A stretch of DNA of 64,000 nucleotides from Candidatus Leucobacter sulfamidivorax (lineage in GTDB: Bacteria > Actinomycetota > Actinomycetes > Actinomycetales > Microbacteriaceae): the NCBI GenBank assembly GCA_016771945.1, contig QZLF01000001.1, positions 949,447 through 1,013,446 of the forward strand, in the 5' to 3' direction. Both the position numbers and the translations under genes were made by a program. The notes beneath the pieces were generated by a model. The model was not told the DNA's origin. It did no database searches and worked only from the letters and a program-made list of their open reading frames with translations. This document shows, piece after piece, positions 41,627 through 50,358 of the stretch; the first letter of the stretch is position 1; the number at the start of each line of letters is the position of its first letter.

Positions 41627-42412
41627 TCAGGTCGCGGAAGGCGCGAGCAGACGGGCCTTCTGCTCCTCGAACTCGGCGTCGGTGAGCACGCCGGTGTCGC
41701 GCAGCTCGCCCAGGCGGCTCAGCCGGTCGAAGAGGTCGGACTCGCCCGCGGAGGACGCCGCCGCCGCGTGCGCCTCGCCCTTCGCGCGCTTCCCGCTCCC
41801 GCCCGTGCTCCCGTGCCCGTGCTGGCTCATGCGGTCGATCCACGCGAGGGCCAGCGCCGACACGATGAAGGCGAGGTGGATCCCCACCTCCCACATGACG
41901 CCCTCGCCCGAGTAGATGACGTCGCCGGCCTTGTCGCGCACGACGCCGCCGTCCATTCGCCCCACTTCGATGAAGGTCTTCAGCAGGTGGATCGACGAGA
42001 TCGAGATGATCGAGATCGCGAGCTTGACCTTCAGCAGGTTCGCGTTGACGTGCGAGAGCCAATCGGGCTCGTCGTGGTGGCCGGTGACGCGGATCTTCGA
42101 GACGAAGGTCTCGTAGCCGCCGATGATCACCATGATGAGCAGGTTCGCGATCATGACGATGTCGATGAGCGCGAGCACGCTCAGCATGACGTCGGTCTCG
42201 GAGATGTGCCCGGTGAGGATCGCGTTCTCGAAGAGGTGCCACAGCTCGACGAAGAACAGCACCACGTAGACGGCCTGCGCCACGATGAGGCCGAGGTAGA
42301 GCGGCGCCTGCAGCCAGCGGCTCGCGAAGATGAGGCCGGCCAGGGTGCGCGAAGCGGCGCTCGGCCCTCTCGCGGTGCCGCGTTCGATCGGTGGGACGTG
42401 GCGGTCGATCAC
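41627..42412 (-). CDS. YqhA/UPF0114 family membrane protein with SHOCT domain
   Basis: A TIGR00645/YqhA-type membrane protein (261 residues from this start). Four spans and the family sequences LALIDIVMIANLLIMVIIGG, YETFVSKI and ISISSIHLLKTFIE are clear. The C-terminus adds a linker and a SHOCT helix pair (RLGELRDTGVLTDAEFEEQK), an addition not found in E. coli YqhA. The function is unknown. GTG 42412 is chosen because of GAGAGGA upstream; an in-frame ATG at 42445 gives 272 residues. Confidence 0.82.
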   Translation of the reverse strand: MIDRHVPPIERGTARGPSAASRTLAGLIFASRWLQAPLYLGLIVAQAVYVVLFFVELWHLFENAILTGHISETDVMLSVLALIDIVMIANLLIMVIIGGYETFVSKIRVTGHHDEPDWLSHVNANLLKVKLAISIISISSIHLLKTFIEVGRMDGGVVRDKAGDVIYSGEGVMWEVGIHLAFIVSALALAWIDRMSQHGHGSTGGSGKRAKGEAHAAAASSAGESDLFDRLSRLGELRDTGVLTDAEFEEQKARLLAPSAT

Positions 42413-42640
42413 GGGAGGTCCTCTCGGGGGTCGGCGATGCGTCATATCGTAGTGCGTCGATCCCGTTAGACTGATGCGAGCGAAGGGGAGTATTCCGTTT
42501 CGCCCGTGTCGTCAGGACGCCGGGCTCCGCAGCCGGGCCGGTACGGGCGCGGTATCGGCGGATCCGGGAGCGGATCGCGATGCCGGGAAGAGACTTTCGG
42601 CCATCCGCGCACCCCGCAATCCACCGAAAGCGATACTTCT

Positions 42641-43648
42641 TTGACTCCTGTGCTCCCGCTCTGGTTCGAGATCGGATCGATGGTCGTGCTCCTCGCGATC
42701 CTCATCGTCGACCTGCTGCTCATCTTCAAACGCCCGCACGTCCCGTCGATGCGCGAGGCGAGCCTCTGGGTGGGCTTCTACGTGCTGCTCGCCCTGATCT
42801 TCGCCGGCTGCATGTTCCTGCTCGGCGACGCGCAGCACGGGGGCGAGTTCCTCGCGGGCTGGCTCACCGAGTACAGCCTCTCGATCGACAACCTCTTCGT
42901 GTTCGTGCTGATCCTCGCCAGGTTCAAGGTCCCGCACGCCTACCAGCAGCGCGCGCTCATGATCGGCATCGTGCTCGCCCTCATCTTCCGGGGGCTCTTC
43001 ATCCTCGCCGGCGCCGCGATCATCGAGCGCTTCATCGCCATCTTCTTCGTCTTCGGCGCCTGGCTCATCTGGACGGCGTGGCAGCAGATCCGCCACGACG
43101 ACGAGGCGGAGAAGGGCGACAGCTGGATCATCCGGCAGGTGAAGAAGGTCATGCCGATCTCGGACGAGTACGACGGCGGGAAGCTGCGCACGACCGTGGA
43201 CGGCAAGAAGATGTGGACTCCGTTCCTCATCGTGCTGATCTCGCTCGGCACCACCGACCTGCTCTTCGCGCTCGACTCGATCCCGGCCATCTTCGGCATC
43301 ACGCAGAGCGCCTTCATCGTCTTCACCGCGAACGTCTTCGCCCTCATGGGCCTGCGCCAGCTCTACTTCCTGCTCGGCGGGCTGCTCGATCGCCTCGTCT
43401 ACCTCAAGTACGGCATCGCGGCGATCCTCGCCTTCATCGGGGTCAAGCTGATCCTGCACGCGCTGCACGAGAACGAGCTGCCCTTCATCAACGGCGGCCA
43501 CCCGGTGCCGGTTCCCGAGATCGACACCTGGGTGTCGCTCGGCTTCATCGTCCTCGCGATGGGGGTCGCCACGGTGGCGAGCGTCCTGAAGGCGCGACGC
43601 GACGCCCGGGCCGCCGGCGAGCGCCTGCACCTGGGCGCTCGCGAATAG
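42641..43648 (+). CDS. TerC family integral membrane protein
   Basis: A roughly 335-residue TerC/Alx-type protein with about nine spans. Key features are EYSLSIDNLFVFVLILARF near residue 75 and TTDLLFALDSIPAIFGI near 205, the two acidic metal-binding motifs of the family, plus an internal charged loop (RHDDEAEKGDSWIIRQVKK). Members export manganese or confer tellurite resistance; Alx and TerC-type proteins help load metals onto exported proteins. The start is uncertain: TTG 42641 or GTG 42650 both suit the N-terminus, and an upstream frame continues without a ribosome site. Confidence 0.85.
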   Translation: MTPVLPLWFEIGSMVVLLAILIVDLLLIFKRPHVPSMREASLWVGFYVLLALIFAGCMFLLGDAQHGGEFLAGWLTEYSLSIDNLFVFVLILARFKVPHAYQQRALMIGIVLALIFRGLFILAGAAIIERFIAIFFVFGAWLIWTAWQQIRHDDEAEKGDSWIIRQVKKVMPISDEYDGGKLRTTVDGKKMWTPFLIVLISLGTTDLLFALDSIPAIFGITQSAFIVFTANVFALMGLRQLYFLLGGLLDRLVYLKYGIAAILAFIGVKLILHALHENELPFINGGHPVPVPEIDTWVSLGFIVLAMGVATVASVLKARRDARAAGERLHLGARE

Positions 43649-43657
43649 CCGATGCGG

Positions 43658-43663
43658 TAGAAT
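43658..43663 (+). promoter_or_regulatory. -10 box for the leuCD leader
   Basis: TAGAAT lies seven bases before the ATG of the leader peptide, so the transcript should begin at or beside that ATG. No clear -35 box is seen. Confidence 0.5.
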
Positions 43664-43669
43664 CGACCC

Positions 43670-43714
43670 ATGCGTTTGCGGCGGCTGCTCCTTCCTTGCC
43701 GCGACGGGGTGTAG
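43670..43714 (+). CDS. Leucine-rich leader peptide of leuCD
   Basis: A 14-residue frame, MRLRRLLLPCRDGV, with four leucines, three in a row, read from TTG, CTG, CTC and CTT. Most are unusual codons for this genome, as in classic attenuator peptides. It should be translated from a leaderless transcript. Ribosome stalling at the Leu codons in leucine shortage would alter folding of the hairpin that begins inside its own 3' end. Confidence 0.55.
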   Translation: MRLRRLLLPCRDGV

Positions 43715-43736
43715 CTTCCGGCCCCTCCCGTCGCGG
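43699..43736 (+). promoter_or_regulatory. Attenuator hairpin upstream of leuC
   Basis: CCGCGACGGG (43699-43708) and CCCGTCGCGG (43727-43736) are perfect inverted repeats of 10 bases with an 18-base loop. The 5' arm lies inside the leader peptide's last codons, so translation state decides whether the stem forms. No T run follows, so Rho or a ribosome-dependent mechanism may be needed. This looks like leucine attenuation of leuCD. Confidence 0.5.
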
Positions 43737-43804
43737 AGTTCTGGCATGGCCGAACCCATCAGCGCCCCGATGCGCACCGAGTTCACGGAGTGAGAAATAC
43801 AGCT

Positions 43805-45301
43805 ATGACCGAGCAGCAGACCACAGCCGGGCCCCGCACCCTGGCGGAGAAGCTCTGGGACGACCATGTCGTGGTGAAGGGGGAGAACGGCGACCCCGAC
43901 CTGATCTACATCGATCTGCACCTCATCCACGAGGTCACGAGCCCGCAGGCCTTCGACGGCCTGCGCATGGCGGATCGGCCGCTGCGCCGGGTCGACCTCA
44001 TGATCGCGACCGAGGATCACAACACGCCGACGCTCAACATCACGAAGCAGATCGAGGAGCCCACGAGCCGAGTGCAGATCGAGACGCTGCGGAAGAACGT
44101 CGAGGAGTTCGGCGTGCGCGCCCATCCGCTCGGCGACAAGGAGCAGGGCATCGTGCACGTCGTCGGCCCGCAGCTGGGGCTCACGATGCCGGGCATCACG
44201 GTCGTCTGCGGCGACAGCCACACCTCGACGCACGGGGCCTTCGGAGCGCTGGCCTTCGGCATCGGCACGAGCGAGGTCGAGCACGTCATGGCGACGCAGA
44301 CGCTGCCGCTCAAGCCCTTCAAGACGATGGCCATCAACGTCGAGGGCGAGCTGCGCCCGGGCGTGACGGCGAAGGACATCATCCTCGCGGTCATCGCGAA
44401 GATCGGCACGGGCGGTGGCCAGGGCTACGTGCTGGAGTACCGGGGATCCGCGATCCGGAACCTGTCGATGGACGGCCGCATGACCATCTGCAATATGTCG
44501 ATCGAGGCGGGCGCGCGCGCCGGCATGGTCGCGCCCGACGAGACGACCTTCGCGTACGTCAAGGACCGCCCGCACGCGCCGCAGGGCGCCGACTGGGACG
44601 CCGCGGTCGAGTACTGGAAGACGCTGCCCACCGACGAGGGCGCCGTCTTCGACGCCGAGGTGTTCATCGACGCGAACGAGCTCGAGCCCTTCGTGACCTG
44701 GGGCACGAACCCCGGCCAGGGCGTGCTGCTGAGCGAGCGCGTGCCGGATCCCGAGACCATCGCCGATCCGAATGAGCGGGCCGCGGCCGAGCGCGCGCTC
44801 GAGTACATGGACCTCGAGGCGGGCACCCGGATGAAGGAGATCGCGGTCGACGCGGTCTTCATGGGCTCGTGCACGAACAGCCGCCTCGACGACCTGCGGT
44901 CCTTCGCGAGCATCATCAAGGGCAGGCGGAAGGCCGAGGGCGTGCGCCTCATGGTGGTCCCGGGCTCGGCGCGGGTGCGCCTGGAGGCCGAGGCCGAGGG
45001 CATCGACAAGATCGTCGAGGAGTTCGGCGGCGAGTGGCGCTTCGCCGGCTGCTCGATGTGCCTCGGCATGAATCCGGATCAGCTGGCCCCCGGCGAGCGC
45101 TGCGCGTCGACCTCGAACCGCAACTTCGAGGGGCGCCAGGGCAAGGGCGGGCGCACGCACCTGGTGTCGCCGCTCGTCGCGGCGGCGACCGCGATCCGCG
45201 GCACGCTGTCGAGCCCGTGGGATCTGCAGGAGGACGCGGCGAGGGGCATCACGCACAGTGCCGAGACCGTGAGCATCGAGCAGAAGGCGGAGGCGGCGTA
45301 A
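43805..45301 (+). CDS. leuC: 3-isopropylmalate dehydratase large subunit
   Basis: With LeuD isomerises 2-isopropylmalate to 3-isopropylmalate in leucine synthesis. The 498-residue aconitase-family protein has [15 protein letters not shown], and three cysteine ligands for the [4Fe-4S] cluster in MGSCTNSR and GCSMCLGMN, followed by [13 protein letters not shown]. Length is normal. The ATG at 43805 is preferred over a frame start at 43790. The gene begins 68 bases after the attenuator and is followed by leuD after 2 bases. Confidence 0.95.
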   Translation: MTEQQTTAGPRTLAEKLWDDHVVVKGENGDPDLIYIDLHLIHEVTSPQAFDGLRMADRPLRRVDLMIATEDHNTPTLNITKQIEEPTSRVQIETLRKNVEEFGVRAHPLGDKEQGIVHVVGPQLGLTMPGITVVCGDSHTSTHGAFGALAFGIGTSEVEHVMATQTLPLKPFKTMAINVEGELRPGVTAKDIILAVIAKIGTGGGQGYVLEYRGSAIRNLSMDGRMTICNMSIEAGARAGMVAPDETTFAYVKDRPHAPQGADWDAAVEYWKTLPTDEGAVFDAEVFIDANELEPFVTWGTNPGQGVLLSERVPDPETIADPNERAAAERALEYMDLEAGTRMKEIAVDAVFMGSCTNSRLDDLRSFASIIKGRRKAEGVRLMVVPGSARVRLEAEAEGIDKIVEEFGGEWRFAGCSMCLGMNPDQLAPGERCASTSNRNFEGRQGKGGRTHLVSPLVAAATAIRGTLSSPWDLQEDAARGITHSAETVSIEQKAEAA

Positions 45302-45303
45302 CC

Positions 45304-45924
45304 ATGGAGAAGTTCACCACGCTGACGGGCCTCGCGGTCCCGCTGAAGCGCAGCAACGTCGACACCGACCAGATCATCCCCGCGGTGTTCCTGAAGCGGG
45401 TCACGAAGACGGGCTTCGACGACGCGCTCTTCCACCACTGGCGGCAGGATCCCGAGTTCATCCTGAACCAGCCGCAGTACGCGGGCGCCGAGGTGCTCGT
45501 GGCCGGCGCCGACTTCGGCACGGGCTCGTCGCGCGAGCACGCGGTGTGGGCGCTGCGCGACTACGGCTTCAAGGTCGTCATCTCGCCGCGCTTCGCCGAC
45601 ATCTTCCGCGGCAACTCGGGCAAGCAGGGACTGCTCACCGCCGTGGTCGAGGAGGCCGACGTCGAACGCATCTGGGCGTACCTCGACGCGACCCCCGGCG
45701 CGAAGCTCACCGTGAGCCTCGAGGATCGTACCGTGACCGCGGGCGACCTCACCGTGCCCTTCGAGATCGACGACTACACCCGGTGGCGCCTCATGGAGGG
45801 GCTCGACGACATCTCGCTGACGCTGCGCGACGAGGCGGCGATCACCGCCTTCGAGGCGAGGCGACCCGCCTGGATGCCGCGCACCCTGCCCGCGACGCCC
45901 GCGACGCCCGCGAAGACGGCCTGA
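45304..45924 (+). CDS. leuD: 3-isopropylmalate dehydratase small subunit
   Basis: Small (swivel-domain) partner of LeuC. The 206-residue protein has the IPMD pattern [33 protein letters not shown] and [19 protein letters not shown]. The C-terminus is an Ala/Pro/Thr tail with a short repeat (ATPATPAK). Start ATG 45304 follows the leuC stop by two bases, implying coupling. murA follows after 9 bases. Confidence 0.95.
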   Translation: MEKFTTLTGLAVPLKRSNVDTDQIIPAVFLKRVTKTGFDDALFHHWRQDPEFILNQPQYAGAEVLVAGADFGTGSSREHAVWALRDYGFKVVISPRFADIFRGNSGKQGLLTAVVEEADVERIWAYLDATPGAKLTVSLEDRTVTAGDLTVPFEIDDYTRWRLMEGLDDISLTLRDEAAITAFEARRPAWMPRTLPATPATPAKTA

Positions 45925-45933
45925 GCGACGCGC

Positions 45934-47340
45934 GTGACCGAGGAAGAGCAGCAGGCGATTGAGCTGGCCGCCGACGGACTGCGACAGGACGCACGGAAGG
46001 CGGGTGCTCGCGTGGGACTGACCTCCGATGAGATCATCATCAACGGGGGGCGACCCCTGCACGGGCGCATCGAGGTGCGCGGCGCGAAGAACCTCGCGCC
46101 GAAGGCGATGGTGGCGGCGCTCCTGGGGCGGACCCCGAGCGTGCTGCGCAACGTGCCGAACGTCTCCGACATCCGCGTGGTCGCGGGCCTGCTCGCCCTG
46201 CACGGCGTGCTCATCACCCGCGGCGAGGAGCCGGGGGAGTGGCACCTCGACCCCTCGAACGTCGAGCGCGCCCACCACGCCGACATCGACGCCCACGCGG
46301 GATCCTCGCGCATCCCGATCCTCTTCTGCGGCCCGCTGCTGCACCGCCTCGGGGAGGCCTTCATCCCCGACCTCGGCGGCTGCCGCATCGGCGACCGTCC
46401 GATCGACTTCCACCTCGACGCGTTGCGCAGGTTCGGGGCGGTGATCGAGAAGCTGCCGAGCGGCATCAGCCTCACGGCCCCGAACGGGCTGAAGGGTGCC
46501 GCGATCGAGCTGCCCTACCCCTCGGTCGGCGCGACCGAGCAGGTGCTGCTCACGGCGGTGCTCGCCGAGGGGCAGACCGAGCTGCGGAACGCCGCGATCG
46601 AGCCCGAGATCGTCGACCTCATCTGCATCCTGCAGAAGATGGGCGCGGTCATCACGATGGAGCCCAACCGGGTGATCTTCATCGAGGGCGTGCCCGAGCT
46701 GCGCGGCTACAACCACCGGGCGATCTTCGATCGCAACGAGGCCGCGAGCTGGGCCTCCGCGGCGCTCGCGACCGGCGGCGACGTGTTCATCGAGGGCGCG
46801 CGGCAGGAGGAGATGATGACCTTCCTCAACATCTTCCGCAAGGTCGGCGGCGACTTCGACGTGCACGACGACGGCATCCGCTTCTGGCACCCGGGCGGCA
46901 CGCTGAAGCCCGTCACCATCGAGACCGATGTGCATCCGGGTTTCATGACCGACTGGCAGCAGCCGCTCGTCGTTGCGCTCACGCAGGCCGACGGGGTCTC
47001 GACGATCCACGAGACCGTGTACGAGAACCGCTTCGGCTTCACCGACGCGCTCAACAAGATGGGCGCCGACATCGCGGTGCACCCCGACGGGCTGCACGAC
47101 GAGAAGCGGCGGGTGATGCGGCGCGAGTTCGAGCAGGCAGCGGTGATCACCGGCCCGACGCCGCTCACGGGCGCCGACATCGTGGTGCCCGATCTGCGCG
47201 GCGGCTTCAGCTACCTGATCGCCGGCCTCACCGCCCAGGGCCAGACCCGCGTCTCGAACCTCGGCATCATCTCCCGCGGCTACGAGAACTTCATCGAGAA
47301 ACTCCGCCTGCTCGGGGCGGACTTCGTCTTCGAGGGTTAG
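45934..47340 (+). CDS. murA: UDP-N-acetylglucosamine 1-carboxyvinyltransferase
   Basis: First committed step of peptidoglycan synthesis: transfers enolpyruvate from PEP to UDP-GlcNAc. The 468-residue protein has the twin inside-out barrel sequence with GRIEVRGAKNLAPKAMVAAL near the start. The loop LGGCRIGDRP contains the active-site cysteine (Cys115 in E. coli), not the aspartate seen in mycobacteria, so fosfomycin sensitivity is possible. A 30-residue N-terminal extension is present; GTG 45934 could be replaced by a later start. It belongs to the leuCD transcript by spacing. Confidence 0.93.
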   Translation: MTEEEQQAIELAADGLRQDARKAGARVGLTSDEIIINGGRPLHGRIEVRGAKNLAPKAMVAALLGRTPSVLRNVPNVSDIRVVAGLLALHGVLITRGEEPGEWHLDPSNVERAHHADIDAHAGSSRIPILFCGPLLHRLGEAFIPDLGGCRIGDRPIDFHLDALRRFGAVIEKLPSGISLTAPNGLKGAAIELPYPSVGATEQVLLTAVLAEGQTELRNAAIEPEIVDLICILQKMGAVITMEPNRVIFIEGVPELRGYNHRAIFDRNEAASWASAALATGGDVFIEGARQEEMMTFLNIFRKVGGDFDVHDDGIRFWHPGGTLKPVTIETDVHPGFMTDWQQPLVVALTQADGVSTIHETVYENRFGFTDALNKMGADIAVHPDGLHDEKRRVMRREFEQAAVITGPTPLTGADIVVPDLRGGFSYLIAGLTAQGQTRVSNLGIISRGYENFIEKLRLLGADFVFEG

Positions 47341-47348
47341 AGTGGCGT

Positions 47349-48122
47349 ATGAGTGAAACGGTGAAGCTGCGCAGCCGCTCGTCGTCGGAGAAGCGGCGTC
47401 CCAGCGTCTTCTGGGTGCTCGCCGCGCTCGTCATCCCGCTCTGGTCGTGCATGGTGCGCTACCGCTTCACCCCCGAGTCGAAGCTGCCGCAGTCGGGGCC
47501 CTTCATCCTCTCGCCCAACCACTACAGCGAGATCGACCCACTGGCCATGGGCGTCGCCGTCTGGCACCTCGGGCGCGTGCCGCGCTTCATGGCGAAGGCC
47601 AGCCTCTTCAAGATCCCGGTCGTGTCGTGGGCGCTGCGCGCCTCGGGCCAGATCCCGGTCGACCGCGCGGGCACCCCGCGCGCGGGCGCGAACGCGAACC
47701 CCATGGGCGCGGCGAACCAGCTCATCGAGCAGCAGTCGAGCGTGATCGTCTACCCCGAGGGCACGCTCACCCGCGATCCTGATCTCTGGCCGATGCGCGG
47801 CAAGAGCGGCGCCGTGCGACTCGCCCTCGAGTCGGGCATGCCGCTGATCCCGGCCGCGCACTGGGGCACGCAGCGGCTCATGCCGCGCTACGGCAAGCGG
47901 ATCCACCCCTTCCCCCGCAAGACGATCAAGGTCGCGGTGGGCGAGCCGCTCGACCTCTCGCGCTTCCAGGGACGAGAGATCGACCAGCAGGTGGTGGGCG
48001 AGGCCACCGAGCTGCTGATGAACAAGATCACCGCGCTGCTCGCGGGCCTGCGCGGCGAGCAGCCGCCGGCCGAGCGCTGGGATCCGGCCAAGCATCAGCA
48101 GAGCGAGACGGGCCGCTTTTGA
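47349..48122 (+). CDS. 1-acylglycerol-3-phosphate acyltransferase family protein
   Basis: A 257-residue lysophospholipid acyltransferase of the PlsC family. Motif I is NHYSEIDP (HX4D), motif III is VYPEGTLTRD, and a hydrophobic N-terminal span near residues 20-38 anchors it at the membrane. It should transfer a fatty acid to lysophosphatidic acid or another lysolipid. TAGAGT five bases before the ATG suggests an additional leaderless promoter inside the end of murA. The stop overlaps the gpsA start. Confidence 0.88.
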   Translation: MSETVKLRSRSSSEKRRPSVFWVLAALVIPLWSCMVRYRFTPESKLPQSGPFILSPNHYSEIDPLAMGVAVWHLGRVPRFMAKASLFKIPVVSWALRASGQIPVDRAGTPRAGANANPMGAANQLIEQQSSVIVYPEGTLTRDPDLWPMRGKSGAVRLALESGMPLIPAAHWGTQRLMPRYGKRIHPFPRKTIKVAVGEPLDLSRFQGREIDQQVVGEATELLMNKITALLAGLRGEQPPAERWDPAKHQQSETGRF

Positions 48123-49246
48123 ACCCGCGGACCGGCAGCATCCGGGTGGCGGCCGCGGCTCCGAAGCGCAACCGCGGCCGCAAAGTCGCCGTCATCGGCG
48201 CGGGCAGCTGGGGCACCACCTTTGCGAAGGTGCTCGCCGACGCGGGCTGCGACGTCACGATCTGGGCGCGCAGGCCCGAGGCGGCGGGCGAGATCCAGGT
48301 CGCCAAGCGCAACAGCCAGTACCTGCCCGGCATCAACCTGCCGAAGACGCTGCAGGCCACGGCCGAGGTCGACCGGGCGCTCGCGGGGGCGAAGCTCGTG
48401 TTCCTCGCGGTGCCCAGCCAGCAGCTGCGCGACACCCTCCTGGCGATCGAGCCGCACCTCGAGCCGAGCAGCGTGCTCGTCAGCCTGGTCAAGGGCGTCG
48501 AGCGCACCACGACGATGCGCATGAGCGAGGTGATGGTCGACGTGCTCGACCTCGAGCCCTCGCGCGTCGCGGTGGTCTCGGGGCCGAACATCGCCCTCGA
48601 GATAGCGAAGGAGCAGCCGACGGCGGCGGTCGCCTCGTGCGAGTCGCTCGCGGCCGCCCAGGAGATCGCGATCGCCTGCTCCACCCCCTACTTCCGCACC
48701 TACGTCAACACCGACGTGGTCGGCACCGAGCTCGGCGGCGTGCTGAAGAACCTCATCGCGCTCGCGATCGGCATCGTCGACGGCGTCGGCTACGGCGAGA
48801 ACACGAAGGCCGCGATCATCACGCGCGGTCTCGCAGAGATGACCGAGTTCGCCGTGTCGCAGGGGGCGGATCCGACCACCCTCGCCGGTCTTGCCGGTCT
48901 CGGCGACCTCATCGCCACCTGCCAGTCGCCGCTCTCGCGCAACAACACGGCCGGCCGGCTCATCGGCCAGGGCTACTCGCTCGACGAGACGCGGCAGCAG
49001 ATGCAGCAGACGGCCGAGGGCATCACCTCGGTGACGCCCGTGCTCGAGATCGCGCGGGAGCGCGAGATCACGATGCCGATCGTCGAGCAGGTGCAGATGG
49101 TGCTGCAGGGGCGCATGGCGCCGAAGGACCTGGGCCCGCATCTCGCGACCGAGGACGACGTGCCGCAGCCCGAGCTGAGCATGACGAACGGCGAGCTGGG
49201 CCGCATCAGGCGGCTCTTCGAACGGCTGAGGGGAGCCCGTACGTGA
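48119..49246 (+). CDS. gpsA: NAD(P)H-dependent glycerol-3-phosphate dehydrogenase
   Basis: Reduces dihydroxyacetone phosphate to glycerol-3-phosphate for phospholipid synthesis, a fitting neighbour for the acyltransferase. The 375-residue protein has the Rossmann motif VIGAGSWGTTFA, the NSQYLPG loop, VVSGPNIALE, the catalytic-lysine LGGVLKNLIALAIG and GLAEMTEF. Start is TTG 48119, overlapping the previous gene by 4 bases; the extra 20 N-terminal residues before the Rossmann strand are poorly conserved, so a later start is possible. Its stop overlaps ddl. Confidence 0.93.
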   Translation: MNPRTGSIRVAAAAPKRNRGRKVAVIGAGSWGTTFAKVLADAGCDVTIWARRPEAAGEIQVAKRNSQYLPGINLPKTLQATAEVDRALAGAKLVFLAVPSQQLRDTLLAIEPHLEPSSVLVSLVKGVERTTTMRMSEVMVDVLDLEPSRVAVVSGPNIALEIAKEQPTAAVASCESLAAAQEIAIACSTPYFRTYVNTDVVGTELGGVLKNLIALAIGIVDGVGYGENTKAAIITRGLAEMTEFAVSQGADPTTLAGLAGLGDLIATCQSPLSRNNTAGRLIGQGYSLDETRQQMQQTAEGITSVTPVLEIAREREITMPIVEQVQMVLQGRMAPKDLGPHLATEDDVPQPELSMTNGELGRIRRLFERLRGART

Positions 49247-50358
49247 GCGATCAGTCGATGTGGCCCGACAAGCGCACCGTCGTGCTGCTGTTCGGCGGGC
49301 GCTCGAGCGAGCACGGCATCAGCTGCGTCACCGCGGCGGGGGTGCTGCGCGCCATCGACCGCGCCCGCTTCGACGTGATCCCGGTCGGCATCACCGAACG
49401 CGGGGCGACCGTGCTGCTCGACGAGGAGGATCTCGCCGGGTACCGGCTCGAGGCAGGCGCGCTGCCCCGGGTCCCCGAGAATGGCACGCGCGTGCTGTGG
49501 CCCGCCTCGATCGACACCCGAGTGCTCTCGGTGATCCTGCCGAGCGGCGAGCTGCGCTCCCTCGGCCGCATCGACGCGGTGCTCGCCATGATGCACGGCC
49601 CCTTCGGCGAGGACGGCGCGGTGCAGGGCATGCTCGACCTCGTGGACGTGCCCTACGTCGGCAGCGGTGTGCTGGGCTCGGCGCTCTGCATGGACAAGCA
49701 CGCGCTGAAGACGGTGCTGGCGTCCGCGGGCATCACGGTGGCCCCGTGGCGCACGGTGACGCGCGGCGAGGTGGAGCGCGACCCCGCGGTCGTGGCGCAA
49801 CTCGACGAGGGGCTGTCCTACCCGCTCTTCGTGAAGCCCAACCGTGCGGGATCGAGCGTCGGCGTGAGCCGGGTGACCTCGGCCTCCGAGCTTCCCGCGG
49901 CGCTCGAGACCGCCTTCGCGGAGGATCGGGTCGTGCTCGTCGAGCAGGGCGTCTCGGGGCGCGAGGTCGAGATCGGGGTGCTGCAGGGGCGCGACGGGGC
50001 GGGCCCCCGCACGAGCGCCGTGATCGGCGAGATCGTGTTCACGGGACGCGAGTTCTACGACTTCGAGGCGAAGTACCTCGGCGCGGCGGGGGTTGAGCTC
50101 GAGCTGCCCGCGAACGTGAGCGACGCCGAGTTCCGGGCCATCCGCGATGCCGCCGTGACCGCGTTCGAGGTCGCGCAGTGCGCCGGTCTCGCGCGCATCG
50201 ACTTCTTCCTCACCGAGGACGGGCCGGTGCTCAACGAGATCAACACCCTGCCCGGCTTCACGCCGATCTCGATGTTCCCGCGGCTCTGGGAGGAGTCGGG
50301 TCTCGGCTACACGGAGCTCATCACGGAGCTGGTGGAGCTCGCGCTCGAGGGTCGCTGA
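49243..50358 (+). CDS. ddl: D-alanine--D-alanine ligase
   Basis: ATP-dependent joining of two D-alanines for the peptidoglycan stem. The 371-residue protein shows LLFGGRSSEHGISCVTA at the N-terminus, MHGPFGEDGAVQG, the ATP-grasp lysine loop PLFVKPNRAGSSVGVS, and LARIDFFLTEDGPVLNEINT with the metal ligands. GTG 49243 overlaps the gpsA stop (GTGA). The 3' end overlaps the flavoenzyme gene on the other strand by 52 bases. Confidence 0.94.
   Translation: MSDQSMWPDKRTVVLLFGGRSSEHGISCVTAAGVLRAIDRARFDVIPVGITERGATVLLDEEDLAGYRLEAGALPRVPENGTRVLWPASIDTRVLSVILPSGELRSLGRIDAVLAMMHGPFGEDGAVQGMLDLVDVPYVGSGVLGSALCMDKHALKTVLASAGITVAPWRTVTRGEVERDPAVVAQLDEGLSYPLFVKPNRAGSSVGVSRVTSASELPAALETAFAEDRVVLVEQGVSGREVEIGVLQGRDGAGPRTSAVIGEIVFTGREFYDFEAKYLGAAGVELELPANVSDAEFRAIRDAAVTAFEVAQCAGLARIDFFLTEDGPVLNEINTLPGFTPISMFPRLWEESGLGYTELITELVELALEGR

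Noticed and set aside
42512-45256. Very long open frame (over 900 codons) on the minus strand opposite terC and leuC
   Set aside because: It is the antisense of two well-conserved genes; lack of stops is a by-product of very high GC. The predicted protein is Arg/Glu/His-rich with no known motif.
45934-47340. Fosfomycin-resistant MurA
   Set aside because: The active-site loop LGGCRIG retains the cysteine, so no intrinsic resistance change is visible.
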